Below are positions 20,586 through 32,508 of a stretch of DNA of 64,000 nucleotides, one piece after another (position 1 is the stretch's first letter; each line of letters starts with the position of its first letter). Source of the DNA: Dentipellis sp. KUC8613 (Eukaryota > Basidiomycota > Agaricomycetes > Russulales > Hericiaceae); the NCBI GenBank assembly GCA_002286715.1, contig NSJX01000051.1, forward strand, positions 119,542 to 183,541, given 5' to 3'. Under the pieces are notes generated by a model. It had not been told where the DNA came from, did not search any database, and was given only the letters and a program-made list of their open reading frames with translations. Position numbers and translations under genes: made by a program.

Positions 20586-23452
20586 ATGCCTATCCCCGAC
20601 CGATCCATCCGGATATGCGCAGATCGAGGAGGAACGTTCTGCGACGTGCATGCGTAAGACGTTTCTGTCCATGAAAGCAGGGAATAGAATGATAAATCTT
20701 TGTGCTATCAGATCGTATCCTGACCCCGAGAATCCGAAGGAGAGGAAGGAGCTCGTGGTGAAGCTTCGTACGTACACGAAGACCACACTTAATTTAGCCT
20801 CAATCTCATGCCAGACGTGTCGGATCAGTCTCGCAGGATCCGGAAAACTACAAAGATGCACCTACGGAAGGAATTCGACGCGTTCTTGAGATTGTCACCA
20901 GCGAGAAGATACCCAAAGACGAGAAGCTTGACACCTCGAAGATTGGTGCGCGTATTCCCAGTCTAGCCGATTGATAGACAGTGAAATTGATAGTTCTGAA
21001 TAAGATTATATTCGTCTCTCTACCACAGTCGCTACAAACGCACTACTGGAACGCAAGGGCCACAAACACGCGCTACTTATCACTAAGGGATTTAGGGACC
21101 TCCTGCTCATCGGAAACCAGTCCCGGCCGAAGATCTTCGACCTCAATATCCGCCGACCTCCTCCGCTGTACTCCACGGTGGTTGAAGTCGACGAGCGTGT
21201 AACACTTGTTGGTTACACAAGCGACCCTCAGGCAGAAGAGCATCAGATCATATTCGACCAGGACGGCAAAGTTAAGCGAGGATATCGAGGGAAGGGCTGG
21301 GACGGCCAAGGTGATGCTGAGGGACCTGGAGAAATTGTGCAAGGGATCTCGGGAGAGGCTGTGCGCATTCTTCAGAAACCGGGCAAGTAATCATTATTGA
21401 AGCATGCTTCCCATCTGTACCTAGTATTGACTTTCTCTGAAAGACGAGGCGGAGCTCAGGAAGGACCTTCAAAAGCTGTACGACGATGGGTATCGATCGC
21501 TGGCAGTTGTCCTGACGCACTCATACACCTACCCCGAACATGAGCTCCTCCTCGGCAAGATCGCCTCCAGCATCGGTTTCACGCAGATCTCGCTTTCCTC
21601 CCAGCTACTCCCCATGATCAAAATGGTCCCGCGAGGCGTGTCCTCCACCGCCGATGCATACCTCACGCCCATCCTCAGAGAGTACCTCGACGGCTTTTTT
21701 CAGGGCTTCGATTCACGGCTCAGAGAGGGGAGCGAGAACGCCAAGGCGAAGGACGAGAAGGGCCGCGCGCCGAGAGTCGAGTTTATGGGCTCCGACGGCG
21801 GTCTCATGGACGTGCGCGGCTTTTCTGGACTCAAGAGCATCCTGAGCGGGCCTGCTGGTGGAGTGGTTGGGTATGCGCTAACGAGCTGGGACGAGGAGCT
21901 GAAGACACCTGTCATCGGGTAAGTTCCTCCTCTAACTTCCAGAAACATACATTGCCATCTGATCGAAATATGCTCGCAGACTGGATGTTGGCGGAACGTC
22001 CACTGACGTTTCGCGCTTCTCCGGGCGGTATGAAGTAGTATACGAGACGACCACCGCCGGCGTTACTATCCAATCACCTCAATTAGACATCAACACTGTC
22101 GCTGCAGGTGGTGGATCATGCCTCACCTTCCGCAACGGCTTGTTCTTGGCAGGACCAGAGAGCGCGGGTGCGGATCCGGGCCCTGCTTGTTACAGGTTCG
22201 CTCTATTTTTTTCCGATATTCAAATACATACTGATGAACTGACCCATGATACAGGAAAGGAGGCCCCTTAGCTGTTACGGACGCGAATCTGCTTCTCGGC
22301 CGTATCGTCCCATCATACTTCCCCAAGATCTTCGGCAAGAACGCAGACCAACCGTTGGATGAAGAAGCATCTAGAGCCGCGTTCGAGAAAGTAGCCAAGG
22401 AGATCAATGAAGGACAAGATAAACATCTGGAGCTAGACGAGATCATCTACGGGTAAGGAAGATGTCAGGTCCACTTCGTCGACTGATGCTGACCTTGCGC
22501 AAACTAGTTTCATCAAAGTGGCCAACGAGACGATGTGTCGACCCATACGAGCGCTTACCGAGGCCCGAGGATACGCGACGCACAAGCACATGTCAGTCCT
22601 TATCCCCGGACACCTTGCAAATATTCAAACTGACCTTTTTTTGCGCAGACTCGCGAGTTTCGGCGGTGCTGGCGGTCAGCATGCCTGCGAAATCGCAAAG
22701 CTTCTCGGCATCAAGACGATCCTCATACACCACTACAGCTCCATCCTCTCTGCGTACGGTCTTGCACTTGCAGACCGGTGCGTCCATTATTTTTTTTCAT
22801 GGGGAGTATCCACTCACATCCATGATTTAATAATTTCTACAGTGCGTTCGAGCTCCAAGAGCCCTCCTCGACTTTCTACACTCCCTCAAACGCCCCCACT
22901 CTCCGCGCGCGCCTCGACGCCCTCAGCGACACCGTCCACAAAGAGCTCCTGCAACAAGGCTTCGAGCCCGAGCGCATACGGATCGAGCGCATGCTCAACA
23001 TGCGCTTCGACGGCACCGACACTGCACTGATGATCCTGCCCTCCGCCACCCAGCCCGCCGAAGACGAGGACTTCGAGGCGGCGTTCAAGCGCGCCTACAA
23101 GGAGGAGTTCGGCTTCCTGCTCGACGAGAAGCGCATCGTCGTGGACGACGTGAAGGTGCGCGGCATCGGCAAGACGTTCGACTCGCTCGGGCCGTCCGTG
23201 TTCGCGGAGCTGCGCACGCTGCAGACGCGCCCCGTCGCGCGCGCGAAGGCGTCTATGGTGCATTCGGTGTACTTCGACGGAGTCGGCAGGGTCGACGATA
23301 CGCCCGTGTTTGAGCTGGGGCATCTGGAGATTGGCGAGGAGGTGCGCGGGCCGGCGGTCATTATAGATGACACGCAGACGATCGTCGTTATTCCGGGAGC
23401 GAAGGCGCTGCTGGCGAGCAGACATTTGGTTGTCACTTTTGAGGACACATAA
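20586..23452 (+). CDS. OXP1: 5-oxoprolinase-type protein, hydantoinase A half only
   Basis: Matches the N-terminal (HyuA) half of ATP-dependent 5-oxoprolinase, the glutathione-cycle enzyme that opens 5-oxoproline to glutamate. Start [20 protein letters not shown] at 20586, with the DRGGTF nucleotide-binding loop; the exon ends at 20653. Later: [102 protein letters not shown]. It ends [14 protein letters not shown]...VVTFEDT, stop at 23450-23452, where fungal and animal enzymes continue into a HyuB half of some 500 residues. No HyuB sequence is seen downstream on either strand. The frame is intact, so this is either a stable half-protein or a truncated gene. Confidence 0.88.
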
Positions 23453-23670
23453 ATGACTGGTGCGGCCGAATGGGAATGCGATTAGAAGTACAGAACTGTA
23501 AACATATTTGTTGTAGTTGTAACAAATCCGGTGAGAATGTCGCGTTCCGTACCTGTTGTGAGATACCAATTGTCAGCACGAGGCCATTCGGTTTCTCTAT
23601 ATACGACGACATTTCAAATGAGCTACACGTGCACATCACTCACATCTCGGCAAGGTCCCAGAGCCAGAAG

Positions 23671-23943
23671 CTATTTCGTCGCTTTGGAACCCGCCCCTTC
23701 CGACGCTTTCCCATCACCACTGGCAGCCGCCCCGGGTGCATTCAACACGCCCTCGCGTCTTTTCTCCATGGCCTTCTTGTCCTTCTCCGCCTGCTGCCGC
23801 ACGTGTGCATGATATCGTAGCTCGTCATCTTTACTCTTGAACACCAGGTTCTTGACCACCTGGATGTGTCCCGGGACCACTTTCACTTTCTGTGAGCCAT
23901 GAAGACCATTCTCTCCTCGCACGGCGCGCCGGAATGGACTCAT
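23671..23943 (-). CDS. small basic charged protein, duplicate 1
   Basis: About 90 residues from ATG 23943 to the stop at 23671-23673. The core KSKDDELRYHAHVRQQAEKD followed by KKAMEKRREG is shared with the neighbour at 24565-24888, as is the C-terminus (GSKATK versus GRKATK). It is rich in K, R, E and A and probably partly disordered, somewhat like SERF/4F5-type small proteins, but I cannot confirm that family. Conserved sequence further upstream (to about 24060) suggests an extra 5' exon. Function unknown. Confidence 0.6.
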   Translation of the reverse strand: MSPFRRAVRGENGLHGSQKVKVVPGHIQVVKNLVFKSKDDELRYHAHVRQQAEKDKKAMEKRREGVLNAPGAAASGDGKASEGAGSKATK

Positions 23944-24564
23944 GTCCTCTTTGCTGAATCTACTCGAATGACAGGTTCCGTGAATTTCGAGTTGGAGAGC
24001 AAAAAGCAAAAGGTTACAGGGAAGCTGACCTGCGGGTATGGGCCAAGTATTCTTTGACGATATCAAAGAAACAGCTCCCGGCTGCGATTGCGCGGATAGT
24101 GGCAGTCAGTTTGAAGAGGTGTTCCGGCATGCATGGTGGCGTGCGGCAGTTCATATATGTACGCGGCTATGACCCCTGGGACTTTACGATCGTAGACTCG
24201 CCTGCAGGCATGATCTCCATGCATGTGCTCGGAAAATGTCATGGAACTAGCTCAGAGCGCCGATGGCACAGATGAATGGTCAGATTACGCGCAGCCAGTG
24301 GAACTTTGTGAAAGAGATCTGTTACGCCGAGAACAAACCCAGCGATGCTGGGGGGCGAATATCTGGTCGTCACTGGGAATGGATTGTGCCGGGATATGTG
24401 GAATAAACATATATAGTGGGTTTCTAGAAATTGGCATAAGAACATCACGTTCCGCATCTGTTCCGAGAGCAAATGTCAATCATCATCAACACGAGTCGAC
24501 TGATCATAGATCTAACGAGCATGGAATGGGTGTCCGACCCTCACTTACCGACAACGATTCGTGA

Positions 24565-24888
24565 TTATTTCGTCGCCTTGCGTCCTGCATCTGCCCGCGC
24601 GACCGTGCCGGGCGTGTTCTTCGACGCACCAGCATGTCTTTTCTCCATAGCCTTTTTGTCCATTTCCGCCTGCTGCCGCGTGTACACGCGATGCCGCAGC
24701 TCGTCTTCTTTGCCCTTAGACATCAGGCCCTTGGAAAGATCTGTAGCCCTGTTGGAGCTGTTCCCTGCTCCCGCCTTTGCCTTCTGCGAGCTTTGCGCTG
24801 CACGCGCCCGCGCTGTGCCGCCGGATATTGTGCGGCCCATCTCTTTCTTTGGGCGGCGGGCTTTGTAAGTTTCACTTTGTGAAGACAT
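24565..24888 (-). CDS. small basic charged protein, duplicate 2
   Basis: 107 residues if unspliced, from ATG 24888. Lys/Arg/Ala-rich, with KGKEDELRHRVYTRQQAEMD and KKAMEKRHAG matching the paralogue at 23671-23943, and the same ATK end. The N-terminus (YKARRPKKEMGRTISGGTAR) is not shared, and a donor-like GTGAAACTT near 24875 leaves another start exon possible. No known domain is identified. Confidence 0.6.
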   Translation of the reverse strand: MSSQSETYKARRPKKEMGRTISGGTARARAAQSSQKAKAGAGNSSNRATDLSKGLMSKGKEDELRHRVYTRQQAEMDKKAMEKRHAGASKNTPGTVARADAGRKATK

Positions 24889-25030
24889 TATGCAAAAACT
24901 CGCCTGCGGGTTTGACTCGGGTATCCTCGACGATAGCTATCTGAAAAGAAGTACCAAGCTATACTCGGTACGGGCAATGGACCAGTCAGTCACGGCGGTT
25001 ACGGTAATTTGAACAGGTGTTTTCCCATGT

Positions 25031-25823
25031 GGCAAATGATATGCATGGCTATGCCCGCGGGCGCTTTTTTTTATGGTTCGAATGAACATAACCTCCTGCA
25101 CAATCCCGGTGGGTATTCGCATCCAAGCTGGTCAAAGGGTTCGGAGACGGACATGAAGCTTTGGATTTGGGTTCCGGAGGCAAAGTCCCAGTAAGAGGAT
25201 AAATAAGCGCCGAGCCACTGGCCAATCGTTAGCGCTTTCTCGGCAAATCCCGCATAATGTTTGGGACGCTTGGCGAATGGCCTGCTCTTGACCACGACGC
25301 AGCGTCGACATCGCATGAACTGACAATATCCCACAGCACAGAAAGATTGCAGTGTCTTGCAATCATGGCTTAAAAGTTGATGTTCTCCTGCTGCAACTTT
25401 GAACCGCAACCGAACAAGCCACATTGTATTATAATTTACGCAAAAGGTACGCGAACCAATGAACATACGCATCTGACGAATTCATTTGAGGCATGACAGC
25501 TTTAATTAGATGGCTTGAAACGACTTCGACCCCAAAGGAGTTGTCGCAGCGATCGTATAGCAGCGAAGCGCTGCGGTTGATACACGCTGATGGCCGTATA
25601 TATAGGTTCCATGGACACTGAACATGACGCTGACAACCGAACGATCCCTCTCTCGTACGAGAACGCGCGACTCCTACACATTGCTACCTTTGATCGCTGA
25701 AAGCTAACTTCCGTCGGTGCTTGCGGCTCCAGAGCAAGTTTGAGAGTCAGGCGGGCTGTAGGTACGTTGCCAAGAGGACGTTGCCAAATTCAGTCACGGC
25801 GCTCTAACGAGAACGCAGACGTC
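25031..25823. other. intergenic, no gene seen
   Basis: About 0.8 kb with stop codons in all frames. It probably holds the promoter of the membrane-protein gene starting at 25824; TATATATAGG at 25596-25605 could be its TATA box. Confidence 0.4.
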
Positions 25824-27664
25824 ATGGAGCCCGGGCCCATGTACGGCGGACGAGCGCCCGCTGGGCGGTCGACACTAGACGGCCAGCCATGGCAGGCGGA
25901 GAGGAGCACCCGCAACGGTCGTTGGCATACGGATGTCGAAGCGCAGAGAGCCCGTTCGCAGAATGCCCAAGAGATGGATGAGCCTAAACGCGAAGGGGAA
26001 GTCTCGATTGATAGCTTGCGCGCAGATGACGGTGCGTCGCACGATTCGTCCGAGATTCTGCGTGGAGACGAGCCGGATCTTCAGGTGTGCAGGATATCCC
26101 TGAGGGTCAAGCAGATGAAGGAGACGAGCACGATGTTGAGTGGCATGCGGAACGCTTGACCAGAGAAGTACTAGACGCTCGACGACCTGCGATCAAGATT
26201 CGTGCGTGATGAATGTTTGGCAGCAGACTATTTCGCTAACGCGGCGCAGCTGCTGAGAAGGCGAACTCTTCTCCGAGTCCGGCACCTCGAAGTGTCGTTC
26301 TTGACTACCACTTGTGAGTCTTCACCTTCGGCACCTGATCTACTTGCGTATTTGACTCTCTGTTGATTTGTGTCTCATTTTTGCAGAAACATATCGCGAT
26401 GTCGTCACGAGCTCAAGCGATTCCGCGACGCTACCGAATTCATGCACCCTGAAGACAAGTTTGTGCCTCTTTACACATCAACGCGCGTGCGCATATTCCG
26501 TCGCTGCGACGCCGCCCTCCGAACCCTTCGCAGGCAGTCGGCGACTGGCGCCTCTTTGACTGTAAGTAAGATCTACAACGATCATATCACGTAGTAGGAT
26601 GGTCATCAACTGTGTTGTCTTCAGTCTATCCGCGAGGAACTGCACCGACTCGCCGTGTCTCTCGGTCACTTCGAGAGCCTGCTGGTCATCCTCTCGGATT
26701 CGAAGCGGCTTCCAGAGGCAAATGTGTTCTCTCTTCTCAGCTATTCAATCCAGGTATGAATGTGGTCAATGTTGATGACAGACTCCTTTATGATGTTTGT
26801 GCAGTTCTATAATCAGAAATTCAACAGTTGCCAAGGTAAATTTTGCACAATTTTCTTTTCTCATCTGCTTGAATTACTTCATAGAAGCTACAATCCCTGA
26901 CCTTGTTTCTTCTCTAAATGATGATATCAAGGGCCTCAGCACTGATGTTAGTAGTGCAACAGAATCTGGTGAGTTCCGACTCTATTTCATTCTCTTTATT
27001 TCTGATCCAATACATACAGTAAATTTCACCAAGAGATTGGTAATAGAAAGACTCTCCAACCACCTCATAGGAGCCACCTTCTTCTCATCAGTAACAGCAA
27101 CCACCATCTCCATCACCTTCCAAGACAGTCATGGCTTGGGCAATGCAGTGAATGCATTTTGGTTTCTGTCTTTGGTGCTCAGTGTAGCCTCAGTGGCTAC
27201 CAGTATTTCTGGCTTAGGTCTGAGATACCAGACTCAGTATGTCTTTCTCTTTTCAGGATTGAGGAGTATGTCTGCTGAGATTAGTTGCTGTCAGTTCTGG
27301 TATCCCAAAGTTCTCAGACTACAAATTCCCCATTCTGTACTCCTGGTTTGAAGTCATCCCTGCTGTACTCCTCACCTTGTCCATTGCATTCTTTGCCATA
27401 GGCTTTGTATTCTTCATGTACTCATCATCACAGGCAAGCTCCTTCCCTGCCAGTGCACATCACCTTGCACTTTGAACTGATCTGCTTTTTTTGTTCCAGA
27501 ATCTTGCAGTGTCTATTGTAGTCACAGCATCTGTTGGGATTGTAATGTTATGTTTTGCTCTTGTTTCTCTCAAGTTCAAGACCTTGACAAAGGCAGAGGT
27601 TGAGAAACACAGGATCCAGTGGCTTTACAGGCCTTTCCAAGAGAAAGAGGTGGATGATGATTAG
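25824..27664 (+). CDS. predicted multi-pass membrane protein, function unknown
   Basis: First ATG at 25824. A 53-bp intron (GTGCGTCGCA...CTTCAG, ending about 26085) joins ADDG to VQDIPEGQADEGDEHD. Later introns restore one long frame: ...YHL / NISRCRHELKRFRDATEF / ASLT / SIREELHRLAVSLGHFE / FYNQKFNSCQ / EATIPDLVSSLNDD / VNFTKRLVIERL. The C-terminus has at least three membrane helices: a first near ATFFSSVTATTISITFQDS, then NAVNAFWFLSLVLSVASVAT, VIPAVLLTLSIAFFAIGFVF and a last in LAVSIVVTASVGIVMLCFAL. The pattern is like membrane proteins of unknown function that are common in mushroom genomes. The final intron appears to use a GC donor (CAG|GCAAGC). The half after about 26750 is much richer in A+T than its surroundings. 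Stop 27662-27664. Confidence 0.72.
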
Positions 27665-27771
27665 TACAGTACTTGTATACTACAATAAATATCTGGCTAT
27701 ACCTTACACTCATCTGTCATTAACTGCATGTGCATGCACATTCAAAACAATACAATACCCAGAGAAAAGCA

Positions 27772-29112
27772 TCAAGATTCATCCATGTCACTGCCGTACC
27801 CATCTCCCAACCCCACAAGACTCTTCCCAGTTGCACCACCACTATCTTCCGCTCCCGCCGGTTCGGCCGCTTTCGCAGCTACCTTTTTCTTCCCGATCTT
27901 CACCCCTTTCAATGCTGAACCGGTACCTGCCGACTTCTTCGTCGCTACCGATGACTTCCCAAGCCCAAGTGTCACTATGCCCTCCAACGGTGGGGCTGGC
28001 GGCACTGCTGGACGTTTAGACGCGAATGGAAGCTTCGAGCGATCCCTGCCAGCGTCAGGGACTCTAGGTGAGCTGGTCGAGGGTCGCGTAGCGTGCGCGG
28101 CGGTGGACATTGCTTGGACTTGTGCTGAGGGTTTCATGGGGAGGGACGGGTGTGCCGGCAACGCGGACGAAGAGGCTGCCGGCGCAACTGAGGTGCTAGG
28201 CGAGCTCGAGCGCGTCTCGCGGGCCTTGTCTTGTTCGATCTGGCGTAGCTTGGCTTCCATGATCGCGATCTTGTCCTTCGTCCTCGTCTTCATCCTATAT
28301 GACCGTAAGCACCCGGGGCACAGATACAAATGATCCTCTACGAACCCGCTCTTCAGTAGGCTGAGTGCAGTAGGTCGTCCGGCCTCGTTCACGGAACGCC
28401 TGTACGTGGCCGACCCGCCCGCATCGACCGGCGCCTGGTGCGCATGCGTGACGACCAGCCGACGACCGCGCAGCAGCTTGTTGTGCGCGACGCTGAGTGC
28501 TCGTTCTGCGTCCTATAAACACACGCATGCGAGGATCAGTCATCCCGGATCGACACTACCGCCTGCAGATCAAGCTGCTCCCCCGGGCCTGTGCATCGCG
28601 TCGGCAGAAAGATAGCAGCATGAGATGGCGTTGTGACGCGGGGGTCGGATGCATGCACATAAGAAGGACCCGGGGTGAGCATGCACACTTGTGGTCGTAG
28701 GAGCGGTGGGACTTACGGCTGCCTCGACAAACTCGACGAACGCGTATCCGCGCGGCTTGCCCTTCAGCGGGCCGGACTTGTGGAACAGGAAGTCCAGATG
28801 CGAGAGCTTGCCGAACTTCGAGAACAGCTGGATGAGCGTGTATCTGTGGGTGCGCGAGCGGCGGTCAGTTGCGTTTTGTCAAAGGCAGAGTGGAGAGTGG
28901 AGTGCGACGTACTCGTCGACGGATGGGTGCAGGTTGCCGACATAAAGGCGGTCTTTGAGCACTTGTCGCGATTGGGATGCGGGCGCAGACGTTGAGGTGG
29001 AAGCTATGGGTGGGCCGGTTGTCGATGCGGGATATGACAAGAGCGAAGATGTCGGCGGAACGCTTTCAGCTAGAGATGTACCAGGGCTTTGGTTACTTGG
29101 GGACAACGACAT
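27772..29112 (-). CDS. RBM18-like RNA-binding protein (one RRM)
   Basis: A single RNA-recognition motif: RNP2 is LYVGNLHP, followed after an intron by [20 protein letters not shown], then RNP1 PRGYAFVEF and [17 protein letters not shown]. The [13 protein letters not shown] phrase and the short RKTK helix after the RRM ([16 protein letters not shown]) match the RBM18 family. The C-terminal half is Ser/Ala/Pro-rich and disordered and ends [13 protein letters not shown]. Start ATG 29112; stop 27772-27774. An intron near 28270-28325 joins LKSG to MKTRTK. Its RNA target is unknown. Confidence 0.83.
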
Positions 29113-29212
29113 TGTCGATACCACTAAATCTGAGCGGGGCGCAAGGGTCTTGACAGGTCGGGGTAAGAAAGCCACGAGGAAAAATATAACATATGTAAGA
29201 GGGCCCCAGGTT

Positions 29213-29277
29213 TCCCTACGGGCGAGTCGAACCCCGCTCTCACGGCCGCAAGTGCGCAACCGATACACCATCGGCAA
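29213..29277 (-). pseudogene. degenerate tRNA-like sequence, tRNA-Asp-derived 3' half
   Basis: The minus strand shows a possible D-arm (GTGT/GCAC) and 18 bases identical to the tRNA-Asp genes in this window (29224-29241, covering the B box GGTTCGACTC). The anticodon arm is about 8 nt too short, the T-stem has mismatches and the acceptor ends do not pair, so it should not make a working tRNA. Confidence 0.5.
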
Positions 29278-29445
29278 TGAAATGAGAGAACAACAACTAT
29301 ATTTTTGAACATCGTTGACCAGTTCACAAAGGGATCTATTTCAATGGGAGTTGGAGTCCCCGCTATTTCTCCTTCGGCGCGCGCTACGTCCACATGAAAG
29401 TGACTTATATAAAACCTCAAGACGCCCGATAGTACTGTCCAGTGA

Positions 29446-30906
29446 TCAAGTTGACAGATTTCCTCCCTCCTCGTCGATGAAATCCGTCAAACGTGACTGA
29501 ATCTCCCTGGCCACTTCACCTTCATCCGAGTCCGACATAAACTCTTCAGGAGGCTCTTCGCTCGGTGAGGAATAAGTGTACGAGCTGTCGGCATCGCTGT
29601 CGTAATCCTGCTGCTGCAGCCATGTCACCCCATGGCGCGTCTGCGCGAGCGTAACGTCGCCGAAACTCCATGTTGCGTATGCTTGGTCTCGAGGTATACG
29701 GCTATCGGGCGCGATGATGACGGGCAGCTCAGGGAATGCACTCAGCGATCCGCCAAAGACGCGAACAGATTCGAGCCGCGGAAGATCAACGTTGCCATCC
29801 AGGATGTCTGGTCGTGGATCTTCGAGCAGATCCTCGCGACTGAACGAAGGAACCCACACGTCTATCCACCGCAATGAGTGATGGCGCGACAGATCCAGCC
29901 GGTCGGTTGTGTATGTGATATAATGTTCTAGATTGGGACAGAGTTCAATAAGTCCCTGGTCGCTGGTGGTACCTTTGAGCTGATAGCGCATCAGGTCGTG
30001 TCGAAGCTCGAGTCGATCTGACGGTGGCAAGTCCGGCAAGAAATTGAGATGCAGCCGACGGAGTGTGCACCCGTATGCTTCTACCAAGGGAAAGACATTC
30101 TGTCTGAATCGCCAGTATGCCGCGGCCCCCTCGGGTTCTCCTAAACGAATTCCTGAGAAGCAGAATGTCAAGCTCTGCAGGGCCGGGAGCGAGAGCCGTT
30201 TCTCGATACCCCAAGACGGACCTGTCACTTCCAGCGCACGGAGTCGAGGGAGAGTGATGATTTCAGAAGCTGGTGCAGCCATGGACGCTGGCCAGGTAAC
30301 AGCCAAGGACTCCAAATTAGCGCAAGCACAGAGAAATTGGGCACGATCCAGCGTGCTGTGTTCTCGAGTAGCGTCAATCCGAAGGTGAGTGATCTGAGCC
30401 AACCGGTCCCATTGCGCGGAAAGCGGTTTTTGTGGTATGATTGGGGCGTACACTGAGAACAACGCCTGCTCACTGAACGAGAGATGCTTTAGATTGCAGC
30501 ATAATTCCAATATCTTGTCAAGATATTCGTGCATGAGGCTGTTTGGTGCTGGCGAGTGCCGTGAAGTGTGAAATGCTATAGACAGACTCCTCACGAGCTG
30601 ACCTCGATTTCCGGGAGCGACCGCGAGGGTGCGATAGAGAAGGGGGAAATTGAGAGTAGAGGTCAAGATGGCTTTACGATAGAGGACCTCCGTTGCCGGT
30701 GCGTGCCAGGCCTTGCACACCAGTGCCAAAGATTTTGCCGTGTACACAAACGGTTTCCAGCACACGTCCGGTGACCAGAGGAGATTGGCGTTCCACACTA
30801 TTCCAGGCTGGCCCGCAGCGAGGTCGAAGATATAGATTAGTATCTCCACCATAAGACGGGAGACGGCAGAGGGCTCCATTCCGCTCGGGTGCTTCGGCGT
30901 GCACAT
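29446..30906 (-). CDS. F-box-like protein, copy 1 of an inverted pair
   Basis: 486 residues from ATG 30906. The N-terminus resembles mushroom F-box-like proteins (VEILIYIFDLAAGQPG, TAKSLALVCKAWHAPATEVL) and is followed by leucine-rich stretches (NLKHLSFSEQALF, LESLAVTWPA, LRALEVTGPSW, RLHLNFLPDLP) that suggest a substrate-binding LRR-like fold. The acidic C-terminus holds DSDADSSYTYSSPSEEPPEE. It is probably a substrate adaptor of SCF ubiquitin ligase. Clear paralogue of the gene at 48082-49793, with the same landmark phrases (LLYRTLA, ELCPNLEHYITYTT, AQTRHGVTWL). A short upstream exon starting at 31022 (MEDLLAA) is possible, as the paralogue has one. Its tRNA-Asp neighbour lies 5' of it. Confidence 0.82.
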   Translation of the reverse strand: MCTPKHPSGMEPSAVSRLMVEILIYIFDLAAGQPGIVWNANLLWSPDVCWKPFVYTAKSLALVCKAWHAPATEVLYRKAILTSTLNFPLLYRTLAVAPGNRGQLVRSLSIAFHTSRHSPAPNSLMHEYLDKILELCCNLKHLSFSEQALFSVYAPIIPQKPLSAQWDRLAQITHLRIDATREHSTLDRAQFLCACANLESLAVTWPASMAAPASEIITLPRLRALEVTGPSWGIEKRLSLPALQSLTFCFSGIRLGEPEGAAAYWRFRQNVFPLVEAYGCTLRRLHLNFLPDLPPSDRLELRHDLMRYQLKGTTSDQGLIELCPNLEHYITYTTDRLDLSRHHSLRWIDVWVPSFSREDLLEDPRPDILDGNVDLPRLESVRVFGGSLSAFPELPVIIAPDSRIPRDQAYATWSFGDVTLAQTRHGVTWLQQQDYDSDADSSYTYSSPSEEPPEEFMSDSDEGEVAREIQSRLTDFIDEEGGNLST

Positions 30907-31229
30907 TGAATCAATTTCTGGGAAGCATCCACCGATTCAGATGGACATACTTTCTCATCCGAATCTTGAAGTCCGCTGGACCCTGTAGAGCAGCAGCTTA
31001 CCGCCGCTAGCAGATCTTCCATCGACAGTGGATCTACTACGTCCGAACCTAATCCCAAACATAATCAGTATCGCGCAGAAACGTGGCTAGTAAAACAATC
31101 ATGACACTGACTCTCGGGGAGCATGACCGGACACAGACGTCGTACTTGTGAAGATTGCCAAAGGTGACACAGAGGCTAAGGCCAGATGTCCGATTGCCGA
31201 TCAGCCATGGAAGAGAAAGAAAAAGGACA

Positions 31230-31302
31230 CTCCCTGGCGGGGAGTCGAACCCCGCTCTCGCGCGTGACAGGCGCGTGTACTGATCCGATATACTACCAGG
31301 GA
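31230..31302 (-). tRNA. tRNA-Asp (GUC), copy 1
   Basis: Minus-strand cloverleaf of 73 nt: acceptor TCCCTGG/CCAGGGA with discriminator G, anticodon stem CGCGC/GCGCG with loop CTGTCAC (GUC), T-arm GCGGGGTTCGACTCCCCGC. No intron. A TTTTT run follows within 15 nt. Identical in sequence to the + strand copy at 47927-47999. Confidence 0.96.
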
Positions 31303-31711
31303 TTGAAAGAGGGCAGCGTCATTGCATCTATATACGCCAGCGCCTCTACCCACAGCAGACAAAATATTCAGACGCACCTCCAAGTCGGCGTAGACACGAT
31401 GCGGTGTAGCAAAAGTCAATGGCTTCGGCCCTGAGAACACAGGGAAACACAATTTTCATGGCACTGACCACCAGACATTCAGATCATGTTGGCGCGGGGT
31501 CGTCGACCTCGAGCTCTATCTCACTGATAACAGCTACGAAACCCAACGTTCGTTCGAACTTGAAATCACAGTGATGAGTGCATGCAGGGGGGGCATTGAT
31601 TCGGGCTAATCATGGTCATACTTCGACATATGCAATGCGTTACGATAGTTGAGAATACACGGCATCACTCCGAAAGCAAAAGAGAGAGAAACAGAACGAG
31701 TACAATATGGC

Positions 31712-32508
<797 letters not shown>

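Larger units (their letters stand above)
23460..25030. repeat. tandem duplication of a ~0.9-kb unit carrying a small gene
   Basis: Unit 1 (about 23.47-24.12 kb) and unit 2 (about 24.40-25.02 kb) align in coding and flanking DNA. Shared stretches are GA(G/A)AATGTCGCGTTCCG-like sequence just after each stop codon, TTCTCCATGGCC or TTCTCCATAGCC in the coding part, and CCTGCGGGT...GACGATA upstream of each start. Divergence outside the conserved parts is high, so the duplication is not recent. Confidence 0.75.
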
